The notes: generated by a model from the sequence alone, not told the origin. Shown: positions 32,074 through 41,460, numbered from the stretch's first letter. The stretch is 64,000 bases of DNA from Ichthyophis bannanicus (GCA_033557465.1 CM066033.1:386329289-386393288); one strand, 5' to 3'. Translations and numbers: made by a program.

Positions 32074-32092
32074 ATTGTAATAACGTGTCCGA

Positions 32093-32484
32093 CAGTGCTG
32101 TGTCTGCTTTTAGGCTACTTAAAAGTACTGATTCCTACTTAAAGAATCTTTTCCACAACTTCAGCCCCTTGAATATTTTTCAAAGGAAGAGTGTTGGGGC
32201 CAACTGCATACCTTGATGAAACGGGACTATGGCTACATGGCGGAGAGACTTCAGATAAGTACCCTGTTAACAGTGGATTGCTTTGGCCCTCAGTCTCAAA
32301 ACTTTACAGTGGTTTTATGACATTATATTGTTTATTGGTGACACTTTCAAGTGGTGTTAAACCTTATTTATCGTAAGCTCTCATATGGGCTCAACAATTT
32401 GAGTAAAATGGAATATTAGCTTCAAGAGATAGTATTACTGTCTCAAGGCTATTTTTCCGACATTCATAGATCTATATACGTCAG
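32093..32484. repeat. Penelope-like terminal repeat, right copy
   Basis: Inverted partner of 29591-29982. It joins the RT coding part directly at 32092, with no separate 5' UTR. Confidence 0.93.
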
Positions 32485-32744
32485 GCAAATTTACTTTTAG
32501 CATTGTTAATAATTAAAAAGCATGGTTATCTTTAGTGTTTTTTGAATCTGATCCACTTTAATATTGAAGCCGACACAAGAATGTGAGCCAGGGAAGTAGT
32601 GGATTGGCTGGCGGTGAGTCGGTATAAAGCCACAGACAAGGATGCCTTCTACATTTAGCTCAGGGTGACCTGGCTCCTCCTCAAAGTTGTAGTGTCAGGT
32701 AACCCTTTGACATCTGTCAGATTTAAGTTCGAAATATCTCATCC

Positions 32745-33315
32745 AAGGCCCCTATGTACTGATGCTCGGTGTAGGATAACGGCATTATTGTGTGGTATCT
32801 GGCCCATTGCATAAAATGAGCTTAGCGGCAGATAACGCAGGATAACATTGTTATCACATGCTGTTGGTTACACAACAATGTTTTCGCCCCCCCCCCCCCC
32901 CCCCATTTAAGTGTGGGATCACTAGATGTCGCTCATATCCTGCACGCTACAAACATACATCATGAGAGTAGATAATAAAACGGGGGCGTGTTTAAGAAAC
33001 TGTTAGCCAAAATGTTTTAGTATGGGGCTACATGCTAACTTGTGAGCGTGTGATTGGGGTGGAATGGAGGCATTGATGGTGCATTGCAGTTAGCATAGGT
33101 ATTTTGGGCATTTGCTAGCCACAAATGTTGCCATTAATGCAGATGCACCTAACACCACCTCAAGGGATGGCAGTAAGTGTGCCTGTTTGGCAGCCCAGTG
33201 TAGTGCATTACCGGCATGCTAACGGAAGGGGGATGAACGAGTGCACACCCACCCAAATGTTAGCACACAGTTCTACAGCTTGATGACATGATATTGGCAT
33301 GCCCTTTAGTAAACA
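32745..33315. mobile_element. Possible foldback element with poly-C tract
   Basis: The left side reads GGCCCCTATGTACTGATGC and the right GGCATGCCCTTTAGTAAACATGC, ends that resemble other 'TATGTACTAA / TTTACTAAA' foldback elements. Internal TTAGC/GATAACG words recur. A run of about 18 C lies at 32886-32903. Assignment is tentative because the inverted symmetry is weak. Confidence 0.4.
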
Positions 33316-33831
33316 TGCTCAATATGTGTAAAAAGGACCGTCAGGGAATAGCACAGGAAGCTCGGCATCAGCTTAAACGAGTTGAATCATTGGTCCATCA
33401 AGCAGTCTTGAAATATTTTTTCAAAATCTTTTGCAGCATCTTTAAACAAAAAAAATTAATGCCAAAACAATACAAAATCACAGTACCCTGGGCTCCAATA
33501 AACAGCATAAGCATTCCACATAACATTCAAAAATTCAAGGATGCCATCCAGAAGCGCATTACTTATATTCGCAAGGGACTAAAAGTGGAACATCATCCCG
33601 GCTCAACCTGGCTCCAGTTTTGGTCCCTGCTTCAGGAGTCGGTCTGCAGTTTGTGGTATTCCATCTCTTGCAGACAAAGAGAAACTCCAGTTCAAAATAC
33701 TGCTCTTGCCCATGGGCCTGCTGTCTGCTCTTGTGGTAACTGTAGCTTTTGTAGCCACGGTACTAGTTGCAAAGAATGCACAAAAGAAGTACAAGATCAA
33801 GTTTGCTATCACTTGTTGTAGTCTATGTTAG
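33288..33831 (+). other. Unidentified open frames, possible last exon with TM helix
   Basis: One frame is open from 33288 to 33821 with no recognisable domain. A second frame, after an acceptor-like TTCCATCTCTTGCAG (33659-33673), encodes a hydrophobic helix ('LLLPMGLLSALVVTVAFVAT') and a basic tail ('KNAQKKYKIK') ending in TAG at 33829-33831. This looks like the terminal exon of a type I membrane protein. The last few codons run into a repeat also found at 41036-41225. I cannot name a family; both frames may be fortuitous. Confidence 0.3.
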
Positions 33832-33851
33832 ATTTTATCTCTTAAGACCAC
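33815..33851 (+). repeat. Repeat R, left piece (split by the 3.9-kb unit)
   Basis: TGTAGTCTATGTTAGATTTT and ACCACTTAG match, in reverse, the uninterrupted copy at 41160-41220. The continuation of the repeat lies across the inserted unit at 37748-37809. Confidence 0.72.
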
Positions 33852-34043
33852 TTAGGGGTATGTTTACTAAACCTTCTTAATGTGCGCCCGGCGTTAGTGT
33901 GCAGGCTGCCATATAAGGAGTGGGCGTTCTGATCAAAAAGTAGAAAACGGGATTAGCGCGCGATAACGCGCACATTATCGGGCAAAGCGCCGCACTGCGC
34001 GGTAATCTTAAGTAGGCGCACAGACATTCAAACAGAGAAACAG

Positions 34044-34114
34044 AAGTGTAGCACAATGGTTAATACACTGACTGATGATACAGAGGTCATGAGTTCGATC
34101 CCCCAGTGTGCCTA
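34044..34114 (+). other. tRNA-like module 1
   Basis: AGTGTAGCACAATGGTTAAT resembles a D-arm/box A, and TCATGAGTTCGATCCCCC, 40 nt later, resembles a T-arm/box B (GTTCGATCC). T-stem pairing is imperfect, so this is tRNA-derived and not a working tRNA gene. Confidence 0.5.
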
Positions 34115-34189
34115 ATGCATAAGGCTGGCTGAGGCATCAGCTTTGACATGTAAGTATTGTTTCATGAGGCATTTTATTTGTATGTTAAT

Positions 34190-34455
34190 TATTGCTGCCA
34201 GCAAACACACCCTCATGTGCCATAACCTAAGGTGCCGCATAAGGCACCCTATAGGGCACATTATAAAGTGCACTGTCTGCCACGGCACCCTATAATGTCC
34301 CCTATAGGGCACTCCATAGGACACCTTATAAGGCACCTTATATGGACTGTAACCATAAGGTGCCTCAGAAGGTGCTTTATAGGGCGCCCTATAAGGTGCC
34401 TTCTGAGGCACCTTATGGTTACAGTACTCTGAGGGTGTGTTTGCTGGCAGCACTA
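34190..34455. mobile_element. Nested foldback element with TGCTGCCAGCAAACACACCC ends
   Basis: The left end TGCTGCCAGCAAACACACCC (34192-34211) and right end GGGTGTGTTTGCTGGCAGCA (34433-34452) are exact inverted repeats. The interior is filled with variants of AAGGTGCC / GGCACCTTAT in both orientations. Confidence 0.85.
34351..34420. repeat. 70-bp near-perfect palindrome without loop
   Basis: Arms 34351-34385 and 34386-34420 are reverse complements apart from a few positions around 34373-34376 / 34395-34398. The centre is GGGC|GCCC. It could extrude as a cruciform. Confidence 0.88.
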
Positions 34456-34495
34456 ATGTACATTAAAAATAGACAATGCTTTGGACAGCCCTATC

Positions 34496-34575
34496 AAATA
34501 ACCCCACTGTGGGTTTGAACCCATGATCTCTGGCTCCACAGGCAGTGAAGTAACCAGTGGGCTACAGCTCCATAG
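34496..34575 (-). other. tRNA-like module 2
   Basis: On the minus strand TGTAGCCCACTGGTTACTT (box A-like) precedes ATGGGTTCAAACCCACAG, a T-arm with good stem pairing around TTCAAA. The anticodon region is degenerate. Probably tRNA-derived. Confidence 0.5.
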
Positions 34576-36149
34576 CTGCTAACAAACCTCTGACTGGCTG
34601 CAGAAGCACTGCACGTCACCACACAAACAGTCTGCTGTGGTCACCAGGATAGAGTTAACCCACCCATACCCATGATGCACTGCACATGCAAATCAGCAGT
34701 CTACAGATGATCATAAGATGGGGTATGCACTCCCACAGCACCTCAGCCTGGTAGGGGGAACTGACCGTGTGTGTTACTGGCACAGAGTAGCTACACACCG
34801 TCACATTGTGCAGGTACTGTACTCACCCTGAGGGTTAGGTGGGGCGCCCAGCACCAGGTCCACAGCACTCTCCATGGCAGAAATAGGCCATGCTGCAGGT
34901 CACCCAGCAGTGCTAGTGTGTGAGATAGGTAGTTTCTGCAGACACACCTTGGATACATCTGTATTTCTCAGTCAGGTTTAGCCCTTATGGACCCATAGGA
35001 GGATTATGTACCACCACCCCACCCCACCCTACGAAGCTGAGGGTGGTAAACAGGGTCTCCCACCAACAGATCCACATTCTACCTCCCTGAAAGGGTGGCA
35101 GTAGAGGGGACGATCAACCCCAGTCCTGCTGGGGAACAGACACCCTACAGAGCAGTCAATGCAGCTCTGTACACATCCATAACGCAATAGCAGACAGACA
35201 TTAGGCCTGGATATGCTAAGCTGCACCCCACCACTATCTGATATTCTCCTGCAGCAAGCCTTCAGCCGCTGCACCCTGCAAGGTGTTCCAGCAAGACACA
35301 TACCAGCTGCAGACAGTCTGCTAGCTAGTCCATAGTGCATGTTCCTGGTGGAAATGCGTGCACCCAGAACTGGGATGTCAGCATACACACCAAGCAGATA
35401 AGTCAGTGACTGGGCCCCAAAAGGGAACCCATAAATATCACATGAGAGAAATACTATATAGCACTATGGGGGAACCTAGCCATGCTGTGGTCACTGCTCA
35501 GTCAGGGTGAGAGTGATCTCCCAGCAGGACATGCTGTGGCCACCCTGTCTGTGCAGGTGGTGGCCGGGCACTACAATGTCCCAGCCATTGCCCTATGCCC
35601 TGTGCGGGCTATACCCATGGTACCTTGCTCCTCATTATGCACATTGGCAGGCCAATACTGGCAACAGTGCTGGCAGTGTGGGCTGTGGAGGGTTTTTGCA
35701 GCCACCACACACTGGATAGACAGACACACACTCCCACACCTATGCCAGCATTGTGCTACTATAGAGGTGTTTGGCAGCCCTGGCCACCACACCAGTCCTG
35801 GGCACAGTGCAGGCATGGATATGGTATGCAATACTGTTGGGGTCACTCCCCAGGGTGGTAAACACTGTCAGACAACAGACCTGAAACACACTCCACAGAC
35901 ATCAGAAAGGTTGCTATGGTGCAGCTCAATCAGCAAATTGTGCTTAACTTAGGAATTGCTATCTGCCAGTAATCATAGCAACCTTTTGATAGCTGTGTAC
36001 CGTATTCCCAGGTTTAGGGTGGCATTGCTAAGGTATGCAAGTGCTGGGAGATGCATGCAGGGCCCAATGTCCTGCCTCTCCAGGAGGCATTGGCTAATGG
36101 AGCCTGTTGGTGTGGGTGTGGGTGTGTCTGCCCCTGTTGGCTGCTGCTT

Positions 36150-36345
36150 TACGGCAGAGGTTCCCAACTCCAGTCCTGGTGTGCCAAACACTATTCGGGT
36201 TTTCATGCTGTCCCTCATGAATATGCATGAGATACATCTGCATACCATGGGGGCGGTGCATAGATATGCAGCACAGGCATCTTTATTAGAGGCAGCATGG
36301 AACCTGAATGGTGTTTGGCCCTCCAGGACTGCATTTGGGTGACTC
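36150..36345. mobile_element. hAT-type foldback element inside the 3.9-kb unit
   Basis: The left end CAGAGGTTCCCAACTCCAGT and right end CTGCATTTGGGTGACTCTG are imperfect inverted repeats. Both are followed inward by GTCCTGG-type and CCAAACAC/GTGTTTGG blocks. It is a relative of 16056-16243, sharing CATGAATATGCATGAGATAC-like wording. Confidence 0.68.
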
Positions 36346-36474
36346 TGCTCTAGGTAATGCGCTTGTTTATGGTATCTGTGCTCTGTAGGGTAAAATGTAG
36401 GTGTTTTGGGCATGTTTACGTCATCTGCAATAAAGGTTCTGTCTGTATTAGCACGTTTTAGTAGTGGGTAAAAA

Positions 36475-36562
36475 ATGGGGGCTGGGTTGGCAGGAACTTG
36501 AACCTGTGACCTTCTGCTCCTGAACACACTGGCTGTGTGCACTGCACCACCGTGTTGCCACA
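36475..36562 (-). other. tRNA-like module 3
   Basis: On the minus strand GGTGGTGCAGTGCACAC (box A-like) is followed by GGTCACAGGTTCAAGTTCCTG, a T-arm with a paired CAGG/CCTG stem around TTCAAG. Structure elsewhere is poor. Confidence 0.5.
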
Positions 36563-37747
36563 GAGACAGTACATTCTCTGGGGATACCATGACTGTTCAT
36601 CAGACGGGGCCTGTCTGTTGCAGTGCATGGCACCCACCTACACAGGGCTAGGCCACGGTCTGCTCTGGGCAGCTGCTACTGCCCCCTCCACCACCAGTGC
36701 CCCTCTGCCACCCTGCTGACATGCCCTTGTGCTGGTGGAGCGCAGTCTCAGGCCATCCAATGTGCGGGTAGGCGGCTGCCTATGGTGCGGGTTCTGGGGT
36801 AGGGGTGCCTGCATAGGTGTCCATGCTTTCCCCCAGCACCGCCTGCCACTGTTTTGTGCCCTTGGGGGTCCCTACTGGGTACTATCCTCTGTGACACTGT
36901 GGGAAGCACACTCGTGCCCATGCTGGGCCCTCATCAGTTGCTGTCTGGCTGCTCTACTGTTTCAGCATTCCTATGGGCCACCTAGGCATCACCCTAGTCC
37001 GCAATGTGGCCCAGCTGCAGTACAGCATGTGCCGTCTGCAGCCCTCTGTGTCCCCTTTCCCAGCATCTGTCCAGTTGCCCATTCCGACATGCCCGCCCTG
37101 CTGTTGTGGAACATGTGCATGCCATAGGAAACCTGTCCAATGGAGAGGGAAACACCGATGAGCGCAATTGCACTGTAGGATCATTCACCTTGTATGGGGA
37201 CGGATCGTAGACCCTTCCAAAATTCATATCTTTTTTTTGGAGCTTTCTTAGGAGTGCTTTTTGATATTTCCCATTAATATCACTATTGCCCAGCTTGGTT
37301 ATGTTTTTTTATATTTTGTTGGGGTCATTTTCAGTGTTTATTTGCACTTTTGTTCTGTGCACATGTATCACACTTATCACTTTTTTGTAGGTTTCCCTGG
37401 TTTTGCTGTACATTGCTGACAGAAATGGTTTCTCTTCCCTTTAAATCATCTCTAACACCAGGGTTTCACTGGCGTTAGTTTTGAGCCTCGGATTTCACAT
37501 CGTTAGTGTGCGGGAAGCCTCTCCCCTCCCACTCTCCACCAATTGACCCCTTCTCTCCGCCCCTGGGGAGCCTTCCTCCGCCCTCCGGGAGCCTTTCCCC
37601 ACCTTCAGCGCTCATTTGCGCCGCTGCACGCGTTAACGCATGCTAAGGTACCTGAGCGCCTGCTAAAGCGCCATTATCGTGCGCTAAGGTACCTTAGCGC
37701 GCACTAACGTCACAGAGCGCACATTAAGAAGGTTTAGTTAACATGCC

Positions 37748-37809
37748 AACCAGCTCCAGATGCGCCCGACAGGCTTGATCCAGTCCTGGATTTTTCCACA
37801 TTGCATGCA
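37748..37809 (+). repeat. Repeat R, right piece
   Basis: AACCAGCTCCAGATGCGCC and GGCTTGATCCAGTCCTGGAT match, in reverse, 41097-41148. It follows the right end of the 3.9-kb unit and runs up to the hAT target duplication at 37810. Confidence 0.78.
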
Positions 37810-37873
37810 GGGACCTGCAGGGGTGGCCCAAGGGGGGTGCGGGGCCATGTGCGGAGACTCGCTGCGGGGCCTC

Positions 37874-37911
37874 ATTTGCATAAGGGACCTCATTTGCATA
37901 AATATTTGCAT
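37874..37911 (+). promoter_or_regulatory. Three octamer motifs at the hAT element's left end
   Basis: ATTTGCAT at 37874-37881, 37892-37899 and 37904-37911. The same trio occurs in copy 2 at 43126-43163 and, by duplication, at 43316-43353. These match the POU-factor octamer; function is inferred. Confidence 0.45.
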
Positions 37912-38824
37912 AATGTTACCATACACTAACTTTTAGAAAACATGCCTCTTCATGAGTGTATGGATAAGGAAAGACTAAAACGTTTCTACATTACTATATT
38001 CCAGTGCCAACCGCCAGGCACATTAGGAACTACTACAAACACTGCCCATTTAGAACCCATAGCAAACCCGCCGTAGTGTAACAGCACTACCAGGACTCGC
38101 AAAGCACCATACCCTACCTATCAAAAGGCAACACTGCAAATATTAAACCAATACATTTCAGAGAATAACAATACATGACCTACTGGGGAAGGAGAACAAG
38201 TGGCAATGTCAAATAGGAATTACATAAACAGAATACCTCAACTCAGTTACACGTGCAGTACATAGACCGTCACCAAACAAGAAATCACAATGTAGAAACA
38301 GGAAGACAATAATTAAACTGGGAACCCCAAAAGCCCAACAACACTGTAGAAATAAAATTATAAATTAATTTCCTCTTGTACTAAACAAAGCGCAGACGTT
38401 AATGATGCACATTTCCCAGAGCTGGCATATTTCAGTTAATAAATTCAATGAAGAGATATTTTTCTACCTTTTTGTGCATTTTTTTCAGTTGCAATTGCTC
38501 CAGCCACTTTCTTCTGGTTTCTTCGTGTCTTCTGCTAACTCTCCATCGTTTGCTGTCCATTTGTCCTTTCTTCACTCTTTTAGTTTTTTTCCATTCTCTC
38601 TCTACATCTGCTTTAACCTACTAATCTTTCTCCTTTTGCTCTTTCCTCATTCCTATTTCATCCACTCAAATTTTACCCCGCCATCCTCAATCCCCACTTA
38701 CTCTCCCAATATCTGGCCAATTGTAGATTTGTCTTCCCTCCCACACAAAATATTTTTCCCTCTCCATTTCACTCTCCCAGCTCTATCCCATTCTAATCCT
38801 TCCCCAACATTAGCTCCCTTCTAG

Positions 38825-40515
38825 TTCCAGCCCCACCCAGCATCCACTCCCTTCTAGTCCCCGCATCAGCCCATTTCCAGTCCTAGCTCCCCCATCCGAG
38901 TCCCTCCATCAGCTCATTTCCAATCCCAGCCCCCCATCAGCCCATTTCTATTCCTTTCCTAACCCCACCATCAGCCCATGTCAAATCCTAGCTCCCCTCC
39001 ACTCAGCCCATTTCCAATCCAAGCCCCCATGAGCCTTCTTCCAGTTCTAGCCCCTCCATGAGTCCATTTCAATCCAAGCCCCCCCAACAGCCCATTTCCA
39101 GTCCTATCCTAGCCCTCCATCAGCCCATTTCCTGTCCTAGCCCCCCCTCACTCAGCCCATTTCCAGTCCTAGCTCCCTCCCCTCACAGCCCATTTCCATT
39201 CCAAGCCCCCCTCCCCATCAGCTATTTGTAATTCAAGTCTTCCTTCCACTCAGCCCATTTCCATTCCAAACCCCGTCCCCATCAGCTATTTGCAGTTCAA
39301 GCCCTCCTTCCACTCAGCCCATTTCCAGTCCTAGCCACCCCCCAGCCCATTACATCCTAGCCCCCCCATAGCCCATTACCAGTCCTAAGCCCCCCATAAC
39401 CCATTACCAGTTCTAAGCCCCCCATCAGCCCATTTCCAATCCAAGCCCCCCAACAGCCCATGCTCCAGTCCTAGCCCTCCATCAGCCCATTTCCTGTCCT
39501 AGCCCCCCTCACTCAGCCCATTTCCAGTCCTAGCTCCCTTCCCTTACAGCCCATTTCCATTCCAAGCCCCCATCCCCATCAGCTATTTGCAGTTCAAGCC
39601 CTCCTTCCACTCAGCCCATTTCCAGTCCTAGCCACCCCCCAGCCCATTACATCCTAGCCCCCCCATAGCCCATTACCAGTCCTAAGCCCCCCATAACCCA
39701 TTACCAGTTCTAAGCCCCCCATCAGCCCATTTCCAATCCAAGCCCCCAACAGCCCATGCTCCAGTCCTAGACCCTCCATCAGCCAATTTCCTGTCCTAGC
39801 CCCCTCACTCAGCCCATTTCCAGTCCTAGCTCCCTCCCCTCACAGCCCATTTCCATTCCAAGCCCCCATCCCCATCAGCTATTTGCAGTTCAAGCCCTCC
39901 TTCCACTCAGCCCATTTCCAGTCCTAGCCCCCCCATAGCCCATTACCAGTCCTAAGCCCCCCATCAGCCCACTTCCAGTCTTAAGCCCCCTATCACCCCA
40001 TTTTCAGTCTTAGCCCCCCCCCCATAGCCCATTACCAGTCCTAACCCCCAGCAGCCCATTTCCAGTCTTATCCTCCCCACAGCCCATTCCAGTCCTAAAC
40101 CCCCATTAGCCCATTTCCAGTCCTAGCCCCCCATAGCCCATTTCCAGTCTTAGCACCCCCATAGCCCATTACTTCCTAACCCCCACCCATCAGCACATTT
40201 CCAGTCCTAGCCCCCCTATAGCCCATTACTAGTCCTACCCCCCCAGCAGCCCATTTCCAGTCTTAGCCCCCCATAGCCCATTACATCCTAACTCCCCCTC
40301 AGCCCATTTCCAGTCCTAACCCGCCAGCAGCCCACTTCCAGTCTTAGCCCCCCCATAGCCCATTAGTAGTCCTAAACCCCCTAAGCCCATTACCAGTCCT
40401 AATCCCCCTCCCCCCATCAACCCACTTCGTCTTAGCCCCCCCCATAGCCCATCACCAGTCCTAACCCCCCCCCCATAGCCCATTACTAGTCCTAACCCCC
40501 CTCCCCACATCAGCC
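38825..40515. repeat. C-rich minisatellite, copy 1
   Basis: Tandem variants of a roughly 25-32-bp unit such as AGCCCATTTCCAGTCCTAGC followed by CCCCCAT. A higher-order repeat of about 300-360 bp is visible (the CCCATTTCCTGTCCTAGCCC segment recurs at about 39125, 39486 and 39785). The complementary strand is G-rich, with blocks of four to six G. Confidence 0.93.
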
Positions 40516-40529
40516 CTGATAGATTTAAA

Positions 40530-40920
40530 AAAACAAACCGGCTGCCGCTGCCGCCGCTGCGGCAGAATCAAATGTCCTGCCGCAGGGCCCCGCCTGCCCG
40601 GCAGAGCCTCCCTGCAGCATCAGCTCCCGAGTCCCTCCCAATGCGTGGGCTTTCAGAGCCGTGAGAGTTTCCCTTTCTTCTCGCGGCTCTGTTAATCTCG
40701 CCGGGGCTGATGGGATTTCCCATCAGCCCCGGCAGGATTAACAGAGCCGCGAGAGGTCAGAGAAGCTCTCCCTTCGTGGCTCTGAAAGCCCGTGCATTGG
40801 GAGGGACTCGGGAGCTGATGCTGCAGGGAGGCTCTGCCGGGCAGGTGAGGCCCCGCGGCGGGACATTTGATTCTGCCGCTGCCATGGCGGCGGAAGCGGC
40901 AGCAGCAGCAGACTTTTTTT
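40530..40920. repeat. Long GC-rich inverted repeat (hairpin)
   Basis: Arms of about 190 bp meet at CTGATGGGATTTCCCATCAG (40708-40727). Matching blocks include GGCAGAATCAAATGTCC with GGACATTTGATTCTGCC, and AGCTCCCGAGTCCCTCCCAAT with its complement. The same hairpin is present in copy 2 at 62095-62450. Confidence 0.92.
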
Positions 40921-41035
40921 TTTTTTAAATCTACTGGTGCTAATGTAGAATGTTTTTTGCACAGGGCCCCCTGAAACGCGGGGCCCTGTGCAAAAAACAT
41001 TCTTGCTCAATGGACAGGCCGGCCCTGGGGACCTG

Positions 41036-41225
41036 TAGTCTTGCTTTTCTTAGGGTGTGCAATAGGAAATCAGAACTACATGTCTGAATGCAATGAAGTA
41101 AATCCAGGACTAGATCAAGCCTGCCAGGCGCATCTGGAGCTGGTTGGCAACACTAAGTGGTCCTAACCACATCGATTTTATCTCCAAGATAAAATCTAAC
41201 ATAGACTACAGAATCAGTAATGCAA
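41036..41225 (-). repeat. Repeat R, uninterrupted copy
   Basis: In reverse orientation this holds, contiguously, both halves that flank the 3.9-kb unit at 33815-33851 and 37748-37809. It therefore represents the empty target site. Class of R unknown. Confidence 0.75.
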
Positions 41226-41254
41226 ATGGTCTGGCAACCCTGAGACCACTAGGA

Positions 41255-41460
41255 ATGTGTGCCTTTTGAGTCAATGCTGACTCCTGGTGACCCCGAAGCT
41301 CCTGGGTTTTCTTGGCAGTGTGACTGGAAGTAGATTGCCAGGCCTTTCTTCTAAGGCAATGGAGGGTTAAGTGATTTGCCCAAGGTCACAAGGAGTGCTA
41401 GTGGGAATCAAATCCTGGTTGCTTGGTTACCAAGCCAGTGTTCTAACTACCTGAGCACAA
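41255..41460 (-). mobile_element. tRNA-derived CORE-SINE
   Basis: On the minus strand the head reads GTGCTCAGGTAGTTAGAACA (box A-like) and GGATTTGATTCCCAC (box B-like). The CORE block follows (TGTGACCTTGGGCAAATCAC) and then a distinct 3' part. The 41262-41326 portion recurs at 62826-62887. Confidence 0.78.

Larger units (their letters stand above)
29513..32484 (-). mobile_element. Penelope-like retroelement with inverted terminal repeats
   Basis: The unit encodes a Penelope-type RT and a GIY-YIG endonuclease on the minus strand. It is bracketed by 392-bp inverted repeats (29591-29982 and 32093-32484) and flanked by a 15-bp direct repeat GCAAATTTACTTTTA (29498-29512 and 32485-32499), a target duplication. 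An extra 78-bp tail (29513-29590) lies outside the left repeat only. Inverted or tandem terminal repeats plus a one-sided tail are known features of Penelope-like elements. The RT frame is still long, so the insertion is fairly young. Confidence 0.92.
33852..37747. mobile_element. 3.9-kb unit with terminal inverted repeats
   Basis: The left end (GGGGTATGTTTACTAAACCTTCTTAATGTGCGC, given here as 33853-33885) is mirrored by the right end at about 37713-37747 (GCACATTAAGAAGGTTTAG then TTAACATGCC). The flanks are two halves of repeat R, whose undivided copy lies at 41036-41225. The interior holds three tRNA-like modules, a nested 260-bp foldback element and a hAT-type foldback element. No transposase can be recognised, although several GC-rich open frames occur at 35000-37200. 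The superfamily is unknown; TTA at the left junction (33849-33851 region) would fit PIF/Harbinger. Confidence 0.7.
37818..41027 (+). mobile_element. Minisatellite-bearing hAT element, copy 1
   Basis: The flanking direct repeats GGGACCTG (37810-37817 and 41028-41035) are perfect. The ends CAGGGGTGGCCCA and TGGACAGGCCGGCCCTG are short inverted repeats of hAT type. Inside, in order: an octamer-rich block (37874-37911), unique non-coding sequence, a pyrimidine-rich part (38400-38820), a C-rich minisatellite (about 38825-40515) and a GC-rich hairpin (40530-40920). A second copy of the same element, with the same order of parts, occupies 43070-62552. No transposase; mobilisation in trans is inferred. 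Confidence 0.9.

Noticed and set aside
34044..34114. Functional tRNA gene
   Set aside because: Box A- and B-like words are present, but stems do not pair well and there is no clear anticodon loop or T-run terminator; the same holds for 34496-34575 and 36475-36562.
35029..37227. Transposase gene in the 3.9-kb unit
   Set aside because: Several GC-rich open frames of 60-200 codons exist, but none shows a DDE block or other recognisable transposase motif.
40316..40510. Gly-rich protein on the minus strand
   Set aside because: It is a translation of the minisatellite G-rich strand.
38825..40515. CRISPR-like array
   Set aside because: Short repeats with variable pieces, but the whole unit is a degenerate C-rich minisatellite without conserved repeats and unique spacers, in a vertebrate genome.
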